A stretch of 64,000 nt of DNA from Phenylobacterium sp. (GTDB taxonomy: Bacteria > Pseudomonadota > Alphaproteobacteria > Caulobacterales > Caulobacteraceae): positions 121,712 through 185,711 of the forward strand of contig NZ_WGNY01000017.1 in NCBI RefSeq assembly GCF_016124325.1, given 5' to 3'. Under the pieces are notes generated by a model that did not search any database, had not been told where the DNA came from, and saw nothing but the letters and a program-made list of their open reading frames with translations. The first letter of the stretch is position 1, and each line of letters begins with the position of its first letter. This document shows, in pieces, positions 1 through 9,154 of this stretch. A program made the position numbers and the translations under genes.

Positions 1-989
1 ATCGCCAGATCGTGCTCGACCGCCTGCCGGGGGCGGATCACCTGGCGGCCGAGCACTTCGCGCTGCGCCAGGGCGAGCGGCCCACGCCGGGCGAAGGCGA
101 GGTGCTGCTGAAGACACGCTACATCTCGCTGGATGCGGCGAACCGGGCCTGGATGCAGGGCGCCACCTACCGCTCGGCGCTGGAGGGCGGCCAGGTGATG
201 GCAGGCGGCTCGCTGTCGGAGGTCGTGGAGTCCAACGTCGCCCACCTCAAACCCGGCGACCTCGTGTTCGCCGACATCGGCTGGCAGGAGTACGGCGTCG
301 CGCCAGGCAGGCGGCTGGAGAAGCTGCCCGACCTGAAGCCCGAGACCCACCTGCTCAGCGTCTTCGGCATCGCCGGGCTCACGGCCTATTTCGGCCTCCT
401 GGAGTGCGGCCAGCCCAAGGCCGGCGAGACGGTCGTGATCTCCGCGGCGGCCGGCTCGGTGGGCTCGATCGTCGGCCAGATCGCCAAGATCAAGGGCTGC
501 CGCGTCGTGGGCGTCGCCGGGGGCGAGGAGAAGGGGCGCTGGCTGACCGAAGAACTCGGCTTCGACGAAGCGGTCGACTACAAGGCCACCGATTTCAAGC
601 GCCGGCTGCGCGCGGCCGTGCCCGACGGCATCGACGTCTTCTTTGACAACACTGGCGGCGACGTCTTCGAGGCCTGCCTGTTCGGCATGAAGAACCACGG
701 GCGGATCGCCTGCTGCGGGGCGGTGTCGCAGTACGACGGGGCCGCGCCGCCGCACGGGCCCCGCGGCATCCCCGGGCTGATCGTCACCAAGCGTCTGACC
801 CTGCGCGGGTTCGTGGTGATGGATTTCGCCGACCAGAACGCCAAGGCCCTGGCCGACCTGCAGGCCTGGGTGAAGGACGGGCGCCTCAAGGTGAAGGAGG
901 ACATCATCGACGGCCTGGAGAACCTGCCCTCGGCGCTGATCGGCCTGCTCAACGGCGAAAACCGCGGCAAGCGGATGGTGCGGGTCTGA
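1..989 (+). CDS. MDR-family NADP-dependent oxidoreductase (5' end outside window)
   Basis: About 328 codons are visible, and the reading frame is open to the left edge (Arg-Gln-Ile precede the first GTG at 12), so the true start lies outside the window. The protein has a medium-chain dehydrogenase layout: an N-terminal GroES-like part, then a Rossmann segment with ISAAAGSVGSIVGQIAK near visible residue 145 and a GVAGG turn that would bind NADP. No zinc-binding Cys cluster is seen, which fits the COG2130 alkenal/curcumin reductase branch that reduces the double bond of enones with NADPH. The substrate cannot be told from sequence. The stop overlaps the next start as TGATG, so the two genes are probably co-translated. 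Confidence 0.8.
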   Translation, partial: RQIVLDRLPGADHLAAEHFALRQGERPTPGEGEVLLKTRYISLDAANRAWMQGATYRSALEGGQVMAGGSLSEVVESNVAHLKPGDLVFADIGWQEYGVAPGRRLEKLPDLKPETHLLSVFGIAGLTAYFGLLECGQPKAGETVVISAAAGSVGSIVGQIAKIKGCRVVGVAGGEEKGRWLTEELGFDEAVDYKATDFKRRLRAAVPDGIDVFFDNTGGDVFEACLFGMKNHGRIACCGAVSQYDGAAPPHGPRGIPGLIVTKRLTLRGFVVMDFADQNAKALADLQAWVKDGRLKVKEDIIDGLENLPSALIGLLNGENRGKRMVRV

Positions 990-2080
990 TGGCCGGGTCT
1001 CCGTTCAGCGCCACCTACGCCGAGGCGCGCGACAAGTTCCTGGCGGCCGCGACGGAGGCCGGGGCGAGCCTCTCGGCCTATGTCCATCCCCAGCGGGGTC
1101 CCGATGGGGGCGAACTGGCGACCGACGTCGCCTGGGTCGGGCCGGCGGACGCGCAAGCGGTGCTGGTCATGGTGTCCGGCACCCACGGGGTCGAGGGCCA
1201 CTGCGGCTCGGGCGCACAGGTCGACTGGCTTCACCGCGGCGAGTACGCGCGGCTGGGACCGAAGCTGGCGGTGGCGCTCGTTCACGCCATCAACCCCTAC
1301 GGCTTCGCCTGGAGCCGGCGGGTGACGCACGAGAACGTCGACCTCAACCGCAACTTCATCGACTTCACGAAGCCGCTCCCGCAGAACCCCGCCTACGACG
1401 GGCTGGCCGCGGCGGTGAAGCCGCTCACCTGGACCGAAACGGCCCGCAATGAATCCCGCGAGATCCTCCTGGGCTACGCCCGCGAACACGGCTTCCCGGC
1501 GCTCGTCCAGGCCATGTCGGGCGGTCAGTACAGACACTCCGACGGCATCTTCTACGGCGGTTCCGGGCCGACGTGGTCCCGAAGGACCCTGGAGGCGATC
1601 TTCCGCGAGCGGCTGTCGGCCGCCTCGGACGTGGGCATCATCGACTATCACACCGGGCTGGGTCCGGAGGGCTACGCCGAGCAGATCGTCAGCGCGCTCC
1701 CGACATCGGACGAATACCGGCGCGCGGCCCTGTGGCACGGCCTCGCCGTCGCCAGCCAGAGCGGCGGAGAGTCGGTCTCGGCCAAGCTGGCCGGCGACTG
1801 GCTGGACGCGGCGCCCGGGCTCCTCGGCCACGCCCGGGTGACCGGCATCGCGCTGGAATACGGCACCGTGGAAAGCAACCAGGTGCTAGAGGCGTTGCGG
1901 GCCGACAACTGGCTGCACGCCCATGGCGATCCGCTGAGCGCCGAGGGGCAGGCGATCAAGGCGCAGATCCGCGCGGCCTTCTACGTCGACACCCAGGTCT
2001 GGCATGGGATGGTGCTGGGCCAGTCGCTGATCGCGGGCCGGCAGGCGATCGCCGGACTGACCCGGGCCGTCGCGGCCTAG
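989..2080 (+). CDS. DUF2817 / M14-like metallo-carboxypeptidase family protein
   Basis: A 363-residue protein whose ATG shares its A with the preceding TGA. The zinc-carboxypeptidase pattern is visible: SGTHGVEGHCGSG (HxxE) near residue 63, NVDLNRNF near residue 118, and a later IIDYHTGLGP that could supply the third zinc-ligand His. A conserved Glu is present in ALEYGTVE near residue 290. DUF2817 proteins are related to peptidase M14, but their substrates are generally unknown. No signal peptide is evident, so it is probably cytoplasmic. The TAG stop (2078-2080) is contributed by the left CTAG end of the 119-bp repeat that follows. Confidence 0.8.
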   Translation: MAGSPFSATYAEARDKFLAAATEAGASLSAYVHPQRGPDGGELATDVAWVGPADAQAVLVMVSGTHGVEGHCGSGAQVDWLHRGEYARLGPKLAVALVHAINPYGFAWSRRVTHENVDLNRNFIDFTKPLPQNPAYDGLAAAVKPLTWTETARNESREILLGYAREHGFPALVQAMSGGQYRHSDGIFYGGSGPTWSRRTLEAIFRERLSAASDVGIIDYHTGLGPEGYAEQIVSALPTSDEYRRAALWHGLAVASQSGGESVSAKLAGDWLDAAPGLLGHARVTGIALEYGTVESNQVLEALRADNWLHAHGDPLSAEGQAIKAQIRAAFYVDTQVWHGMVLGQSLIAGRQAIAGLTRAVAA

Positions 2081-2195
2081 AGCCTTCCCGGATCAGGTGG
2101 GATCACCTGATCCGGACCAGAAGGCTCTATTTTCAAGCATATGGAGCCCGTCCGGGCGGGTGTACCGGTATCCACTTCACCCTGACGGGCTCTAG
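2077..2195. repeat. 119-bp CTAG-bounded double-hairpin intergenic repeat, copy 1
   Basis: The element runs from CTAG (2077-2080) to CTAG (2192-2195). Hairpin 1 has outer arms AGAGCCTT/AAGGCTCT and inner arms CCGGATCAGGTG/CACCTGATCCGG around a 4-nt loop. Hairpin 2 has outer arms GAGCCCGTC/GACGGGCTC. A near-identical 119-bp copy is at 8501-8619 and a shortened inverted copy at 53842-53905. Both ends provide TAG stops for the convergent flanking genes. A bidirectional transcription terminator or a REP/MITE-like element is the likely nature; no encoded protein is seen. Confidence 0.9.
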
Positions 2196-2542
2196 CCGAT
2201 ATCGAGTTCGGGCCGGACCTCGATCGCACCGTAGCGGCCCACCGGGATGCCTTGGGCGATCTCCAGCGCCTGGGCCATGTCGCGGGCTTCGATGAAGATG
2301 AAGCCGGCCAGGGCCTCCTTGGTCTCGGCGAACGGGCCATCCAGCACGACCGACGCGCCGGAGCGGCGGCGGATGGTGCTGGCCATGCCTACGCCCTGCA
2401 GCGCCGAGGCGGCAATGAAATGGCCGCGGCGTTCCAGCTCGCGGTCGTAGGCCAGGGAGGCTTCGTCGAGCGCGGCCTGTTCTTCAAGGCTGAGGGCCGC
2501 GAGGGCGCCGGGCTCAAGATAGACGAGGCAGAGATACTTCAT
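2192..2542 (-). CDS. YciI-like (YCII domain) protein
   Basis: A 116-residue cytoplasmic protein beginning MKYLCLVYLEPG with the YCII-type ferredoxin-like fold pattern. There is an N-terminal beta strand, a central GPFAETKEALAGFIFIEA segment near residue 70, and a C-terminal amphipathic helix with ALEIAQGIP. YCII proteins of this subtype often sit beside ECF sigma factors, but none is adjacent here. No catalytic function is established for the family. The gene converges on the DUF2817 gene, and its TAG stop (complement of 2192-2194) is made by the right CTAG end of the repeat. Confidence 0.8.
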   Translation of the reverse strand: MKYLCLVYLEPGALAALSLEEQAALDEASLAYDRELERRGHFIAASALQGVGMASTIRRRSGASVVLDGPFAETKEALAGFIFIEARDMAQALEIAQGIPVGRYGAIEVRPELDIG

Positions 2543-2613
2543 CGTGGAGAGCTCCCGTGTCGGGTGGATGCGCCCGGAGGACGCCGGGCCGCGCCGGGCC
2601 CCGACAAAATCGG

Positions 2614-4689
2614 TCAGCCCGCGTCACGCAGGGCGAGGCCGGCCTTCCAGTCGAACAGCTCCTGCAGCACCTGGAGCGCCTTGCCGCGCTCGGAGGTCAG
2701 GCCGGGGTCGCGGTTGACGATCAGGCGTGCGTCGTCGCCCGCAACCGAGATCAGGTCGCGGTGGGCGAAGGGATCGGCGAAGACGTAGTCCGGCAGGCCG
2801 CTCTGGCGCAGGCCCAGCGCGTCGCCGCCGCCGCGCAGCTCCAAGTCCTTCTCGGCGATGACGAAGCCGTCGTCGGTCCGGCGCAGGATGTCGAGGCGCT
2901 GCTGGGCGGTTTCCGACAGCGGCGGGTCATAGAGCAAGACACAGGCGCTCTCGCGGCTGCCCCGGCCGACCCGCCCGCGAAGCTGGTGGAGCTGGGCGAG
3001 GCCGAAGCGCTCGGCCTGCTCGATCACCATGATGGTGGCGTTGGGCACGTTGACGCCCACCTCGACGACCGTGGTGGCGACCAGCACCGGGACGCGGCCG
3101 TCGGCGAAGTCGGCCATGACCGCGTCCTTTTCGGCGCCCGACATCTTGCCGTGGACGAGGCCGACGCCGGGGCCGAGCGTCTCACGCAGCGCCACGGCCC
3201 GCATCTCGGCGGCGGCGAGGTCGCTCACCTCGGACTCCGACACCAGTGGGCAGATCCAGAAGGCCTGGGCGCCGCCGGCGACCGCCTGTTTCAGGCGGCC
3301 GACGATCTCGTCCAGGCGGCCGATGGGCACGGCGCGGGTGGCCACCGGTGTGCGGCCTGGTGGCTTCTGGTCAATCCGGCTGACGTCCAGATCGCCGTAC
3401 ATGGTCAATTCCAGCGTACGCGGGATCGGCGTGGCCGACATGGCGATCAGGTGGACGGCGCGCCCCTTGCCCTGCAGGCGCTGGCGTTCGGCCACGCCGA
3501 AGCGGTGCTGCTCGTCGATGACCACCAACTCCAGCTTGTCGAAGGCGACGTCGTCCTGGAACAGGGCGTGGGTCCCGACGGCGACCTTGGCCGACCCCGA
3601 GGCCAGGGCGCGCAGCTTCTCGGCCCGCCCGGCGCCCTTGTCCCGGCCGGTGAGCAGCACGACGTCCACCCCGTGGTCGGCCAGCGGCCCCGAGATCGTC
3701 TCAAAATGCTGGCGGGCCAGGATCTCGGTGGGGGCCATCAGGGCGCTCTGGCCGCCGCACTCGGCCACGTCGGCCATGGCGCACATCGCCACCACGGTCT
3801 TGCCCGAGCCGACGTCGCCCTGGACCAGCCGGCTCATCCGCTCGCCAGCGGCGAAGTCGGCGCGGATGTCGGACAGCGCGCGCTCCTGGGCGTCGGTGAA
3901 GGCGAAGGGCAGGTCGGCGCGGATGCGCGAGGCCAGCCCCCCGGGCGTAATGCGGGCGGCGGGCTCGCGGCGGCGCGCGGCCTTGCGCTGGGCCATGGCG
4001 AGCTGGTGGGCCAGCAGCTCGTCGTAGGCCAGCCGGCGGCGGTGGGGGCAGGCGAGGGCGAGGTCGGCCTCGCTGCGGGGCGCGTGAAGGGCGTGCAGCG
4101 CCTCCCGCCACGACGGAAACCGCTCCTGGGCCTTCCACGCGGGATCGAGCCATTCAGGCAGGTCCGGCGCACGCGCCTCGGCCTCGTCGACGAACGTGCG
4201 CACCCGGCGGGGCGGGAGGCCTTCGGTGGCCGGATAGATCGCTTCGACCTCGGGAATCTCGCCGGCCTTGTCCGGCGCGAGCATGTAATCGGGATGCACC
4301 ATCTGCCGGCCGAACCGGTCGTCCTCGACCTTACCCGAGATCACGCGCTTCTCACCGACGGGATGTCGCCGCTCCAGGTCGTCCCCGAAGCGTCCGAAGA
4401 AGACGAGGGTCATGAAGCCGGTGTCGTCCGTCACGCGCACCCGCGTCGGCTGTGTGCGGGTGCGAGCCTTCTGGTAGGCGTCGATCGTCACCACGAAGGT
4501 CATCACCTGGCCGTCGACAGCGCCCGACAGCACGCCGGGCGTGCGGCGCACGATCGAATGCGGCTTGAGCCACAGGACATCACGCACGAGCGGTCCCGCT
4601 ACGCGCTCCAGCAGCGGCGCGACGCGGGGACCCACGCCTTTCAGCGTGGCGATCGGTGCGAAGAGCGGGAACAGAATCTCCGGCCGCAT
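2614..4689 (-). CDS. recG: ATP-dependent DNA helicase RecG
   Basis: A 691-residue superfamily 2 helicase that remodels stalled replication forks and Holliday junctions. After an N-terminal wedge/OB domain (VGPRVAPLLER near residue 20) come Walker A GDVGSGKTVVAMCA, the DEQHRFG DEAH-type box, the motif III SATPIPRTL, and a C-terminal helicase lobe with QLRGRVGRG. The length matches the family. I chose the start MRPEILFPLF at 4689 because the upstream in-frame extension to 4824 is Arg-rich, unlike RecG, and would overlap the divergent sdhE. recG beside sdhE and mfd is a familiar alphaproteobacterial arrangement. Confidence 0.96.
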   Translation of the reverse strand: MRPEILFPLFAPIATLKGVGPRVAPLLERVAGPLVRDVLWLKPHSIVRRTPGVLSGAVDGQVMTFVVTIDAYQKARTRTQPTRVRVTDDTGFMTLVFFGRFGDDLERRHPVGEKRVISGKVEDDRFGRQMVHPDYMLAPDKAGEIPEVEAIYPATEGLPPRRVRTFVDEAEARAPDLPEWLDPAWKAQERFPSWREALHALHAPRSEADLALACPHRRRLAYDELLAHQLAMAQRKAARRREPAARITPGGLASRIRADLPFAFTDAQERALSDIRADFAAGERMSRLVQGDVGSGKTVVAMCAMADVAECGGQSALMAPTEILARQHFETISGPLADHGVDVVLLTGRDKGAGRAEKLRALASGSAKVAVGTHALFQDDVAFDKLELVVIDEQHRFGVAERQRLQGKGRAVHLIAMSATPIPRTLELTMYGDLDVSRIDQKPPGRTPVATRAVPIGRLDEIVGRLKQAVAGGAQAFWICPLVSESEVSDLAAAEMRAVALRETLGPGVGLVHGKMSGAEKDAVMADFADGRVPVLVATTVVEVGVNVPNATIMVIEQAERFGLAQLHQLRGRVGRGSRESACVLLYDPPLSETAQQRLDILRRTDDGFVIAEKDLELRGGGDALGLRQSGLPDYVFADPFAHRDLISVAGDDARLIVNRDPGLTSERGKALQVLQELFDWKAGLALRDAG

Positions 4690-4747
4690 AATTCGAGCAT
4701 ACCCGACTGGCGCGCCGCGCCGCGCCGCTCTATATCCGCCCCTCCCG

Positions 4748-5029
4748 ATGACGAGCGAAGATGCCCGCCTGAAGAAACTGAAGCTGCGCGCCTGGCGGCG
4801 GGGCTTCAGGGAAGCGGACCTCATTCTGGGGCCGTTCGCGGATCAGCACGTCTCGGCATTCTCGAATGACGAACTCGATTGGTTCGAGCGCCTGCTGGAA
4901 CAGCCGGATCAGGATCTCTACGCCTGGATCCTCGAACGCGTCCCCACGCCGCCCGAGTTCGACGGCCCGTTGATGAAGAGACTTAAGGCGTTTCGCGACG
5001 AGGTCTACAGTGGCGGCGGCCGTGGCTGA
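4748..5029 (+). CDS. sdhE: Succinate dehydrogenase assembly factor 2 (FAD assembly factor SdhE)
   Basis: A 93-residue protein with the SdhE/YgfY family pattern: RLKKLKLRAWRRGFREADLI near the N-terminus (the conserved RG...E motif) and WFERLLEQPDQDLYAWIL in the middle. It promotes covalent flavinylation of the SDH flavoprotein in the cytosol. The start is ATG 4748, since the longer frame upstream lies inside divergent recG. Only 58 bp separate it from the recG start, so the two share a divergent promoter region. It overlaps the first 20 bp of mfd and is probably co-transcribed with it. Confidence 0.92.
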   Translation: MTSEDARLKKLKLRAWRRGFREADLILGPFADQHVSAFSNDELDWFERLLEQPDQDLYAWILERVPTPPEFDGPLMKRLKAFRDEVYSGGGRG

Positions 5030-8000
5030 CGGCGGCGCCCTGAGCGGGCCGGCGCGCATGCGACGCGTGGCCGAAGATCCCGGACGCCTCGACCTCGTGG
5101 GCGCGCCCGAGGGCTTCGACGCCCTGGTGACGGCCGACATCCTGCGAGCCCGGAAGGGGCTGGGCGTGTTTGTCGCGCGCGACGGGACCCGCCTGTCGGC
5201 CTTCGTCGACGCCTTCGGCTTCTTCGCCCAGGATATCGAGGTGCTGTCGTTCCCGGCCTGGGACTGCCTGCCGTACGACCGGGTCGGGCCTTCGTCGGGC
5301 GTGTCTGCGCAGCGCATGGCCACGCTGTCGCGCCTCGCGGAAGGCCTGGACGGGCGGCCAAGGCTGCTGGTGACGACCGCGCCGGCGCTGCTCCAGCGCG
5401 TTCCGCCGCTCTCGGCCGTGCAAGGCGCCGGCTATTCGGCGCGGGTCGGCAACGTCGTGAGGATCGACGACCTCGAACGCTATTTCGCGGTGAACGGCTA
5501 CCAGCGCGCCTCGACCGTTTCGGAGAAGGGCGAATTCGCGATCCGCGGAGGCGTGATCGACGTCTTCCCGCCGGGCGCCGACGAGCCGGTCCGTCTCGAC
5601 CTCTTCGGCGACACGCTGGACTCCATCCGCGGCTTCGACCCCGAGAGCCAGCGGTCGACGCGCCAGCTCAAGGACGTGGCCCTGCTGCCGGTCAGCGAAG
5701 CGCTGGTGGACAACGAGGCGGTGAGCCGTTTCCGCACCGGCTACCTGGAGGCCTTCGGCGCCCCGGGGGACGACCCGCTCTACGCCGCGGTTTCGGAGGG
5801 TGGCCGGCGCGCCGGCATGGAGCACTACCTGCCGCTCTTCTATCCGGAGATGGCGACCCTTTTCGACTATCTGCCCGATGGGACCGTCATCGCGCTGGAC
5901 CACCTGGCCCGAGACGCGCGGGACGAACGCCTGGCGATGATCGCCGACGCCTACGACGCGCGCGCCGCGGCCGAGCGCCGGGTCCACTATCATCCGCTGG
6001 ATCCCGGCCGGCTCTATCTGGACGCCGAGGCGTGGGACGCGGCGCTGGCGGTTCGCCCGACCCGCCGGTTCTCGGCTTTCAACCAGGCCGAGGGCCAAGC
6101 GGTGATCGACATGGGCGCCCACGCCGGGCGCAACTTCTCGGCCGAGCGGAAGCTGGACAGCGTCAACCTCTTCGAGGCGACGGTCGACCATGCTCGAAAA
6201 CTCTCGGCGGCAGGCAAGCGGGTGCTGTTCGCCTCCTGGTCGGAGGGCTCATCCGACCGGCTGGGCCACATGCTGGCCGATCATGGCCTGGCCAGCCTGC
6301 CGCTCGCGCCGTACTGGGACGCCGCCCGCGCCGCCGATCCGAAGAAGCCGCAGCGCGTCGTGCTGCCGCTGGACGCCGGCTTCGAGACCGACAACCTGGC
6401 GATCGTCTCCGAGACCGACATTCTGGGCGACCGGCTGGCGCGTCCACGCAAGCGTCGGCGCGCCGCCAACTTCCTGGCGGAAGCCTCGGCCCTCACGCCC
6501 GGTGACCTGGTCGTGCACATCGACCACGGGATCGGCCGATACGCCGGGCTCAAGACGCTGGACGTCCAAGGCGCGCCGCACGACACGCTGGAACTGCACT
6601 ACGGCGGCGAGGCCAAGCTCTACCTCCCGGTCGAGAACATCGACCTCCTGACCCGCTACGGCGCCGATTCCGAGGGCGTGCAACTCGACCGGCCGGGTGG
6701 GGCCGCCTGGCAGGGCCGCAAGGCGCGCGCCAAGGAGCGGCTGCGCGAGATGGCCGATGGCCTGATCCGCATCGCCGCGGAGCGGGCCATGAAGCAGACC
6801 GCGCCGACCGAGCCGCCGAGCGGCCTGTTCGACGAATTCTGCGCGCGCTTCCCCTACGAAGAGACCGACGACCAGCTCGCGGCGATCGGCGACGTCCTGG
6901 AGGACCTCGGCGCAGGGCGCCCGATGGACCGGCTGATCTGCGGCGACGTGGGCTTCGGCAAGACCGAGGTGGCGCTGCGGGCGGCCTTCGTCGTGGCGAT
7001 GAGCGGCCAGCAGGTGGCCGTGGTCGCCCCGACCACGCTGCTGGCGCGCCAGCACTACAAGACCTTCACCGAGCGGTTCGAGGGCTGGCCTGTACGCGTG
7101 CGCCGCCTGTCGCGGCTGGTGCCGGCGAAGGAAGCCGCCGAGACGCGCGACGCCCTGGCCAAGGGCGAGGTGGAGGTGGTGGTCGGCACCCACGCGGTGC
7201 TGTCCAAGCAGGTCAGCTTCAAGCAGCTGGGCCTCGTGATCGTCGACGAGGAGCAGCACTTCGGGGTCAAGCACAAGGAGAAGCTCAAGGAGCTTCGCGC
7301 CGACGTGCATATGCTGACCCTGACCGCCACGCCGATCCCGAGGACGCTCCAGATGTCGCTCAGTGGCATCCGGGAGATGTCGATCATCGCCACGCCGCCG
7401 GTCGACCGGCTGGCCGTGCGCACCTACGTCACGCCGTGGGACCCGGTCGTCATCCGCGAGGCGCTGCTGCGCGAGAAGTACCGCGGCGGCCAGGCCTATT
7501 TCGTCTGCCCGCGGATCAGCGACCTGTCCGAACTCGAACGGTTCCTGCGCGAGCAGGTCCCCGAGGTGAAGTTCGTCGTGGGCCACGGCCAGATGGCGCC
7601 CACCCAGCTCGAAGAGGTGATGAGCGCGTTTTACGACGGCCAGTACGACGTGCTGCTCTCGACCACCATCGTGGAGAGCGGCCTCGACATCCCGACCGCC
7701 AACACCATGGTCATCCACCGCGCCGACATGTTCGGCCTCGCCCAGATGTATCAGCTGCGCGGACGCGTGGGGCGTTCCAAGTCGCGCGCCTATGCCTATC
7801 TCACGACCCCGGCGGAGAAGCAGATCACGCTGTCGGCCGAAAAGCGGCTGAAGGTGCTGCAGTCGCTCGACAGCCTGGGCGCCGGCTTCCAGCTCGCCAG
7901 CCACGACCTCGACATCCGCGGCGGCGGCAACCTGCTGGGCGACGAGCAGTCGGGCCACATTCGCGAGATCGGCGTCGAACTCTACCAGCAGATGCTGGAG

Positions 8001-8504
8001 GACGCCGTCGCCGAGCTGAAGGCGCGGGGCGGGGACGACGAGGTCGCCGATCGGGGATGGTCGCCGCAGATCAACACCGGCGCCGCCGTGCTGATCCCGG
8101 AGGACTACGTGCCCGACCTCAATGTGCGTCTGGCCCTCTACCGCCGCATCTCCGACGCCGAAAAGGCGCAGGACCGCGAAGCGCTGGCAGCCGAACTCAT
8201 CGACCGCTTCGGGCCGCTGCCGCCGGAGGCCGATCAACTGCTGAAGGTGGTCGCGATCAAGGGCCTCTGCCGCGAAGCCAACGTCGCGAAGATCGATGTC
8301 GGCCCCAAGGGCGCCGTCGTCAGCTTCCGGAACGACGACTTCAGGAACCCGGCCGCCCTCATCGCCTTCGTGGCCAAGAACCAGATCACCTGGCGGGTGC
8401 GCCCCGACAACAAGGTGGTGGTGAAGGGCGAGTGGGAAACCTCGCGCCAGCGCCTGGACGCGGCCGAGAAGGTCCTGGCCGAACTGGCGCGGCTCGCCGC
8501 CTAG
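5010..8504 (+). CDS. mfd: Transcription-repair coupling factor Mfd
   Basis: An 1164-residue protein that removes RNA polymerase stalled at DNA lesions and recruits UvrA. It has an N-terminal UvrB-homology region, the RNAP-interaction domain around residue 500 (PGDLVVHIDHGIGRY), Walker A GDVGFGKTEVALRA near 650, DEEQHFG, TATPIPRTL, QLRGRVGRSKSRAY, and a C-terminal TRCF domain. The start given is GTG 5010, which overlaps sdhE by 20 bp; ATG 5058 is a plausible alternative because the first residues are low complexity. The TAG stop (8502-8504) falls in the CTAG that begins the second repeat copy. Confidence 0.96.
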   Translation: MAAAVADGGALSGPARMRRVAEDPGRLDLVGAPEGFDALVTADILRARKGLGVFVARDGTRLSAFVDAFGFFAQDIEVLSFPAWDCLPYDRVGPSSGVSAQRMATLSRLAEGLDGRPRLLVTTAPALLQRVPPLSAVQGAGYSARVGNVVRIDDLERYFAVNGYQRASTVSEKGEFAIRGGVIDVFPPGADEPVRLDLFGDTLDSIRGFDPESQRSTRQLKDVALLPVSEALVDNEAVSRFRTGYLEAFGAPGDDPLYAAVSEGGRRAGMEHYLPLFYPEMATLFDYLPDGTVIALDHLARDARDERLAMIADAYDARAAAERRVHYHPLDPGRLYLDAEAWDAALAVRPTRRFSAFNQAEGQAVIDMGAHAGRNFSAERKLDSVNLFEATVDHARKLSAAGKRVLFASWSEGSSDRLGHMLADHGLASLPLAPYWDAARAADPKKPQRVVLPLDAGFETDNLAIVSETDILGDRLARPRKRRRAANFLAEASALTPGDLVVHIDHGIGRYAGLKTLDVQGAPHDTLELHYGGEAKLYLPVENIDLLTRYGADSEGVQLDRPGGAAWQGRKARAKERLREMADGLIRIAAERAMKQTAPTEPPSGLFDEFCARFPYEETDDQLAAIGDVLEDLGAGRPMDRLICGDVGFGKTEVALRAAFVVAMSGQQVAVVAPTTLLARQHYKTFTERFEGWPVRVRRLSRLVPAKEAAETRDALAKGEVEVVVGTHAVLSKQVSFKQLGLVIVDEEQHFGVKHKEKLKELRADVHMLTLTATPIPRTLQMSLSGIREMSIIATPPVDRLAVRTYVTPWDPVVIREALLREKYRGGQAYFVCPRISDLSELERFLREQVPEVKFVVGHGQMAPTQLEEVMSAFYDGQYDVLLSTTIVESGLDIPTANTMVIHRADMFGLAQMYQLRGRVGRSKSRAYAYLTTPAEKQITLSAEKRLKVLQSLDSLGAGFQLASHDLDIRGGGNLLGDEQSGHIREIGVELYQQMLEDAVAELKARGGDDEVADRGWSPQINTGAAVLIPEDYVPDLNVRLALYRRISDAEKAQDREALAAELIDRFGPLPPEADQLLKVVAIKGLCREANVAKIDVGPKGAVVSFRNDDFRNPAALIAFVAKNQITWRVRPDNKVVVKGEWETSRQRLDAAEKVLAELARLAA

Positions 8505-8619
8505 AGCCTTCCCGGATCAGGTGGGATCACCTGATCCGGGCGAGAAGGCTCTATCTTTAAGCCTATGGAGCCCGTCCGGGCGGGTGAACCGGTATCCACT
8601 TCACCCTGACGGGCTCTAG
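8501..8619. repeat. 119-bp CTAG-bounded double-hairpin intergenic repeat, copy 2
   Basis: Same length and orientation as the copy at 2077-2195, with only a handful of differences, mostly in loops and the linker. CTAG is at 8501-8504 and 8616-8619. The left CTAG gives mfd its stop codon. The right end faces a codirectional gene and is the only one of the six repeat ends in the window that is not used as a stop. The rest of the gap to 8763 shows no gene or convincing promoter. Confidence 0.9.
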
Positions 8620-8763
8620 ATCACAAGGCGGTCAGCGGGCGGCCGCCAGCCGTTGAATCGTGGTTTAGACTTCGTGGGCTACACAAGTACGGATGATGGA
8701 GCCGCTCCACGCCCCACGGGGCGCGCCGGGGGAGCTCCGATATGGATATTCGAGGAGAACGCC

Positions 8764-9150
8764 ATGCGGACCGCCCTGATCGCCCTGGCCGCCGTGACTT
8801 CCGCCGCAGCGGTCGCGCCGGCTGCGCCCGCGGCCGCCCAGAGCGCCGAGGCGCTCGCCGACGTGCGGTGCGTGCTGGTGCTGGGCGTCGCCGCCCGCGA
8901 CCCGAACCAGAAGCAGGCGGCGTTCCAGGGAACCTACTACTACCTGGGCCGCATCGACGGGCGCGGCCTCAAGCCGAAGCTGGAGGCCCTGATGAAGGCG
9001 GAGGGCAAGAACATCCCGGGCCCCGATCAGCTCAAGGCCGAACTGACCCGCTGCGGCGGCGAGCTTCGCCAGCGCGCGACCGATCTCCAAACGACCTACC
9101 AGCACCTGCAGGCCGAGGCCGAAGCGGCCAAACCCGCGCCGGCGCAATAG
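8764..9150 (+). CDS. Small secreted hypothetical protein
   Basis: A 128-residue protein starting at ATG 8764, preceded by a good Shine-Dalgarno (GAGGAG, 7 nt spacing). The first ~26 residues form a signal peptide (MRTALIALAAVTSAAAVAPA, then AAAQSAEA as the likely cleavage zone). The mature part has two Cys residues (VRCVLVLG and LTRCGGEL), which could form a disulfide in the periplasm, and a C-terminal helical Ala/Gln/Glu tail. I do not recognise a family. It follows the second repeat copy and ends 4 bp from the stop of the convergent membrane protein gene. Confidence 0.65.
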   Translation: MRTALIALAAVTSAAAVAPAAPAAAQSAEALADVRCVLVLGVAARDPNQKQAAFQGTYYYLGRIDGRGLKPKLEALMKAEGKNIPGPDQLKAELTRCGGELRQRATDLQTTYQHLQAEAEAAKPAPAQ

Positions 9151-9154
9151 GCGG

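Noticed and set aside
2077..2195. Peptide encoded by the 119-bp repeat (frames containing a common IRWDHLI segment)
   Set aside because: These arise only as read-through of shifted frames of the neighbouring genes; there is no start or ribosome site and the repeat is best explained by its hairpins.
2557..4869. A 770-codon open frame antisense to recG
   Set aside because: Long antisense frames are expected opposite high-GC coding DNA; the composition (Gly/Arg/Ala/Asp-rich, no motif) is typical of a shadow, and RecG is certain.
6249..8237. A 662-codon frame antisense to mfd
   Set aside because: Shadow of mfd with no domain pattern and His/Asp-rich low-complexity composition.
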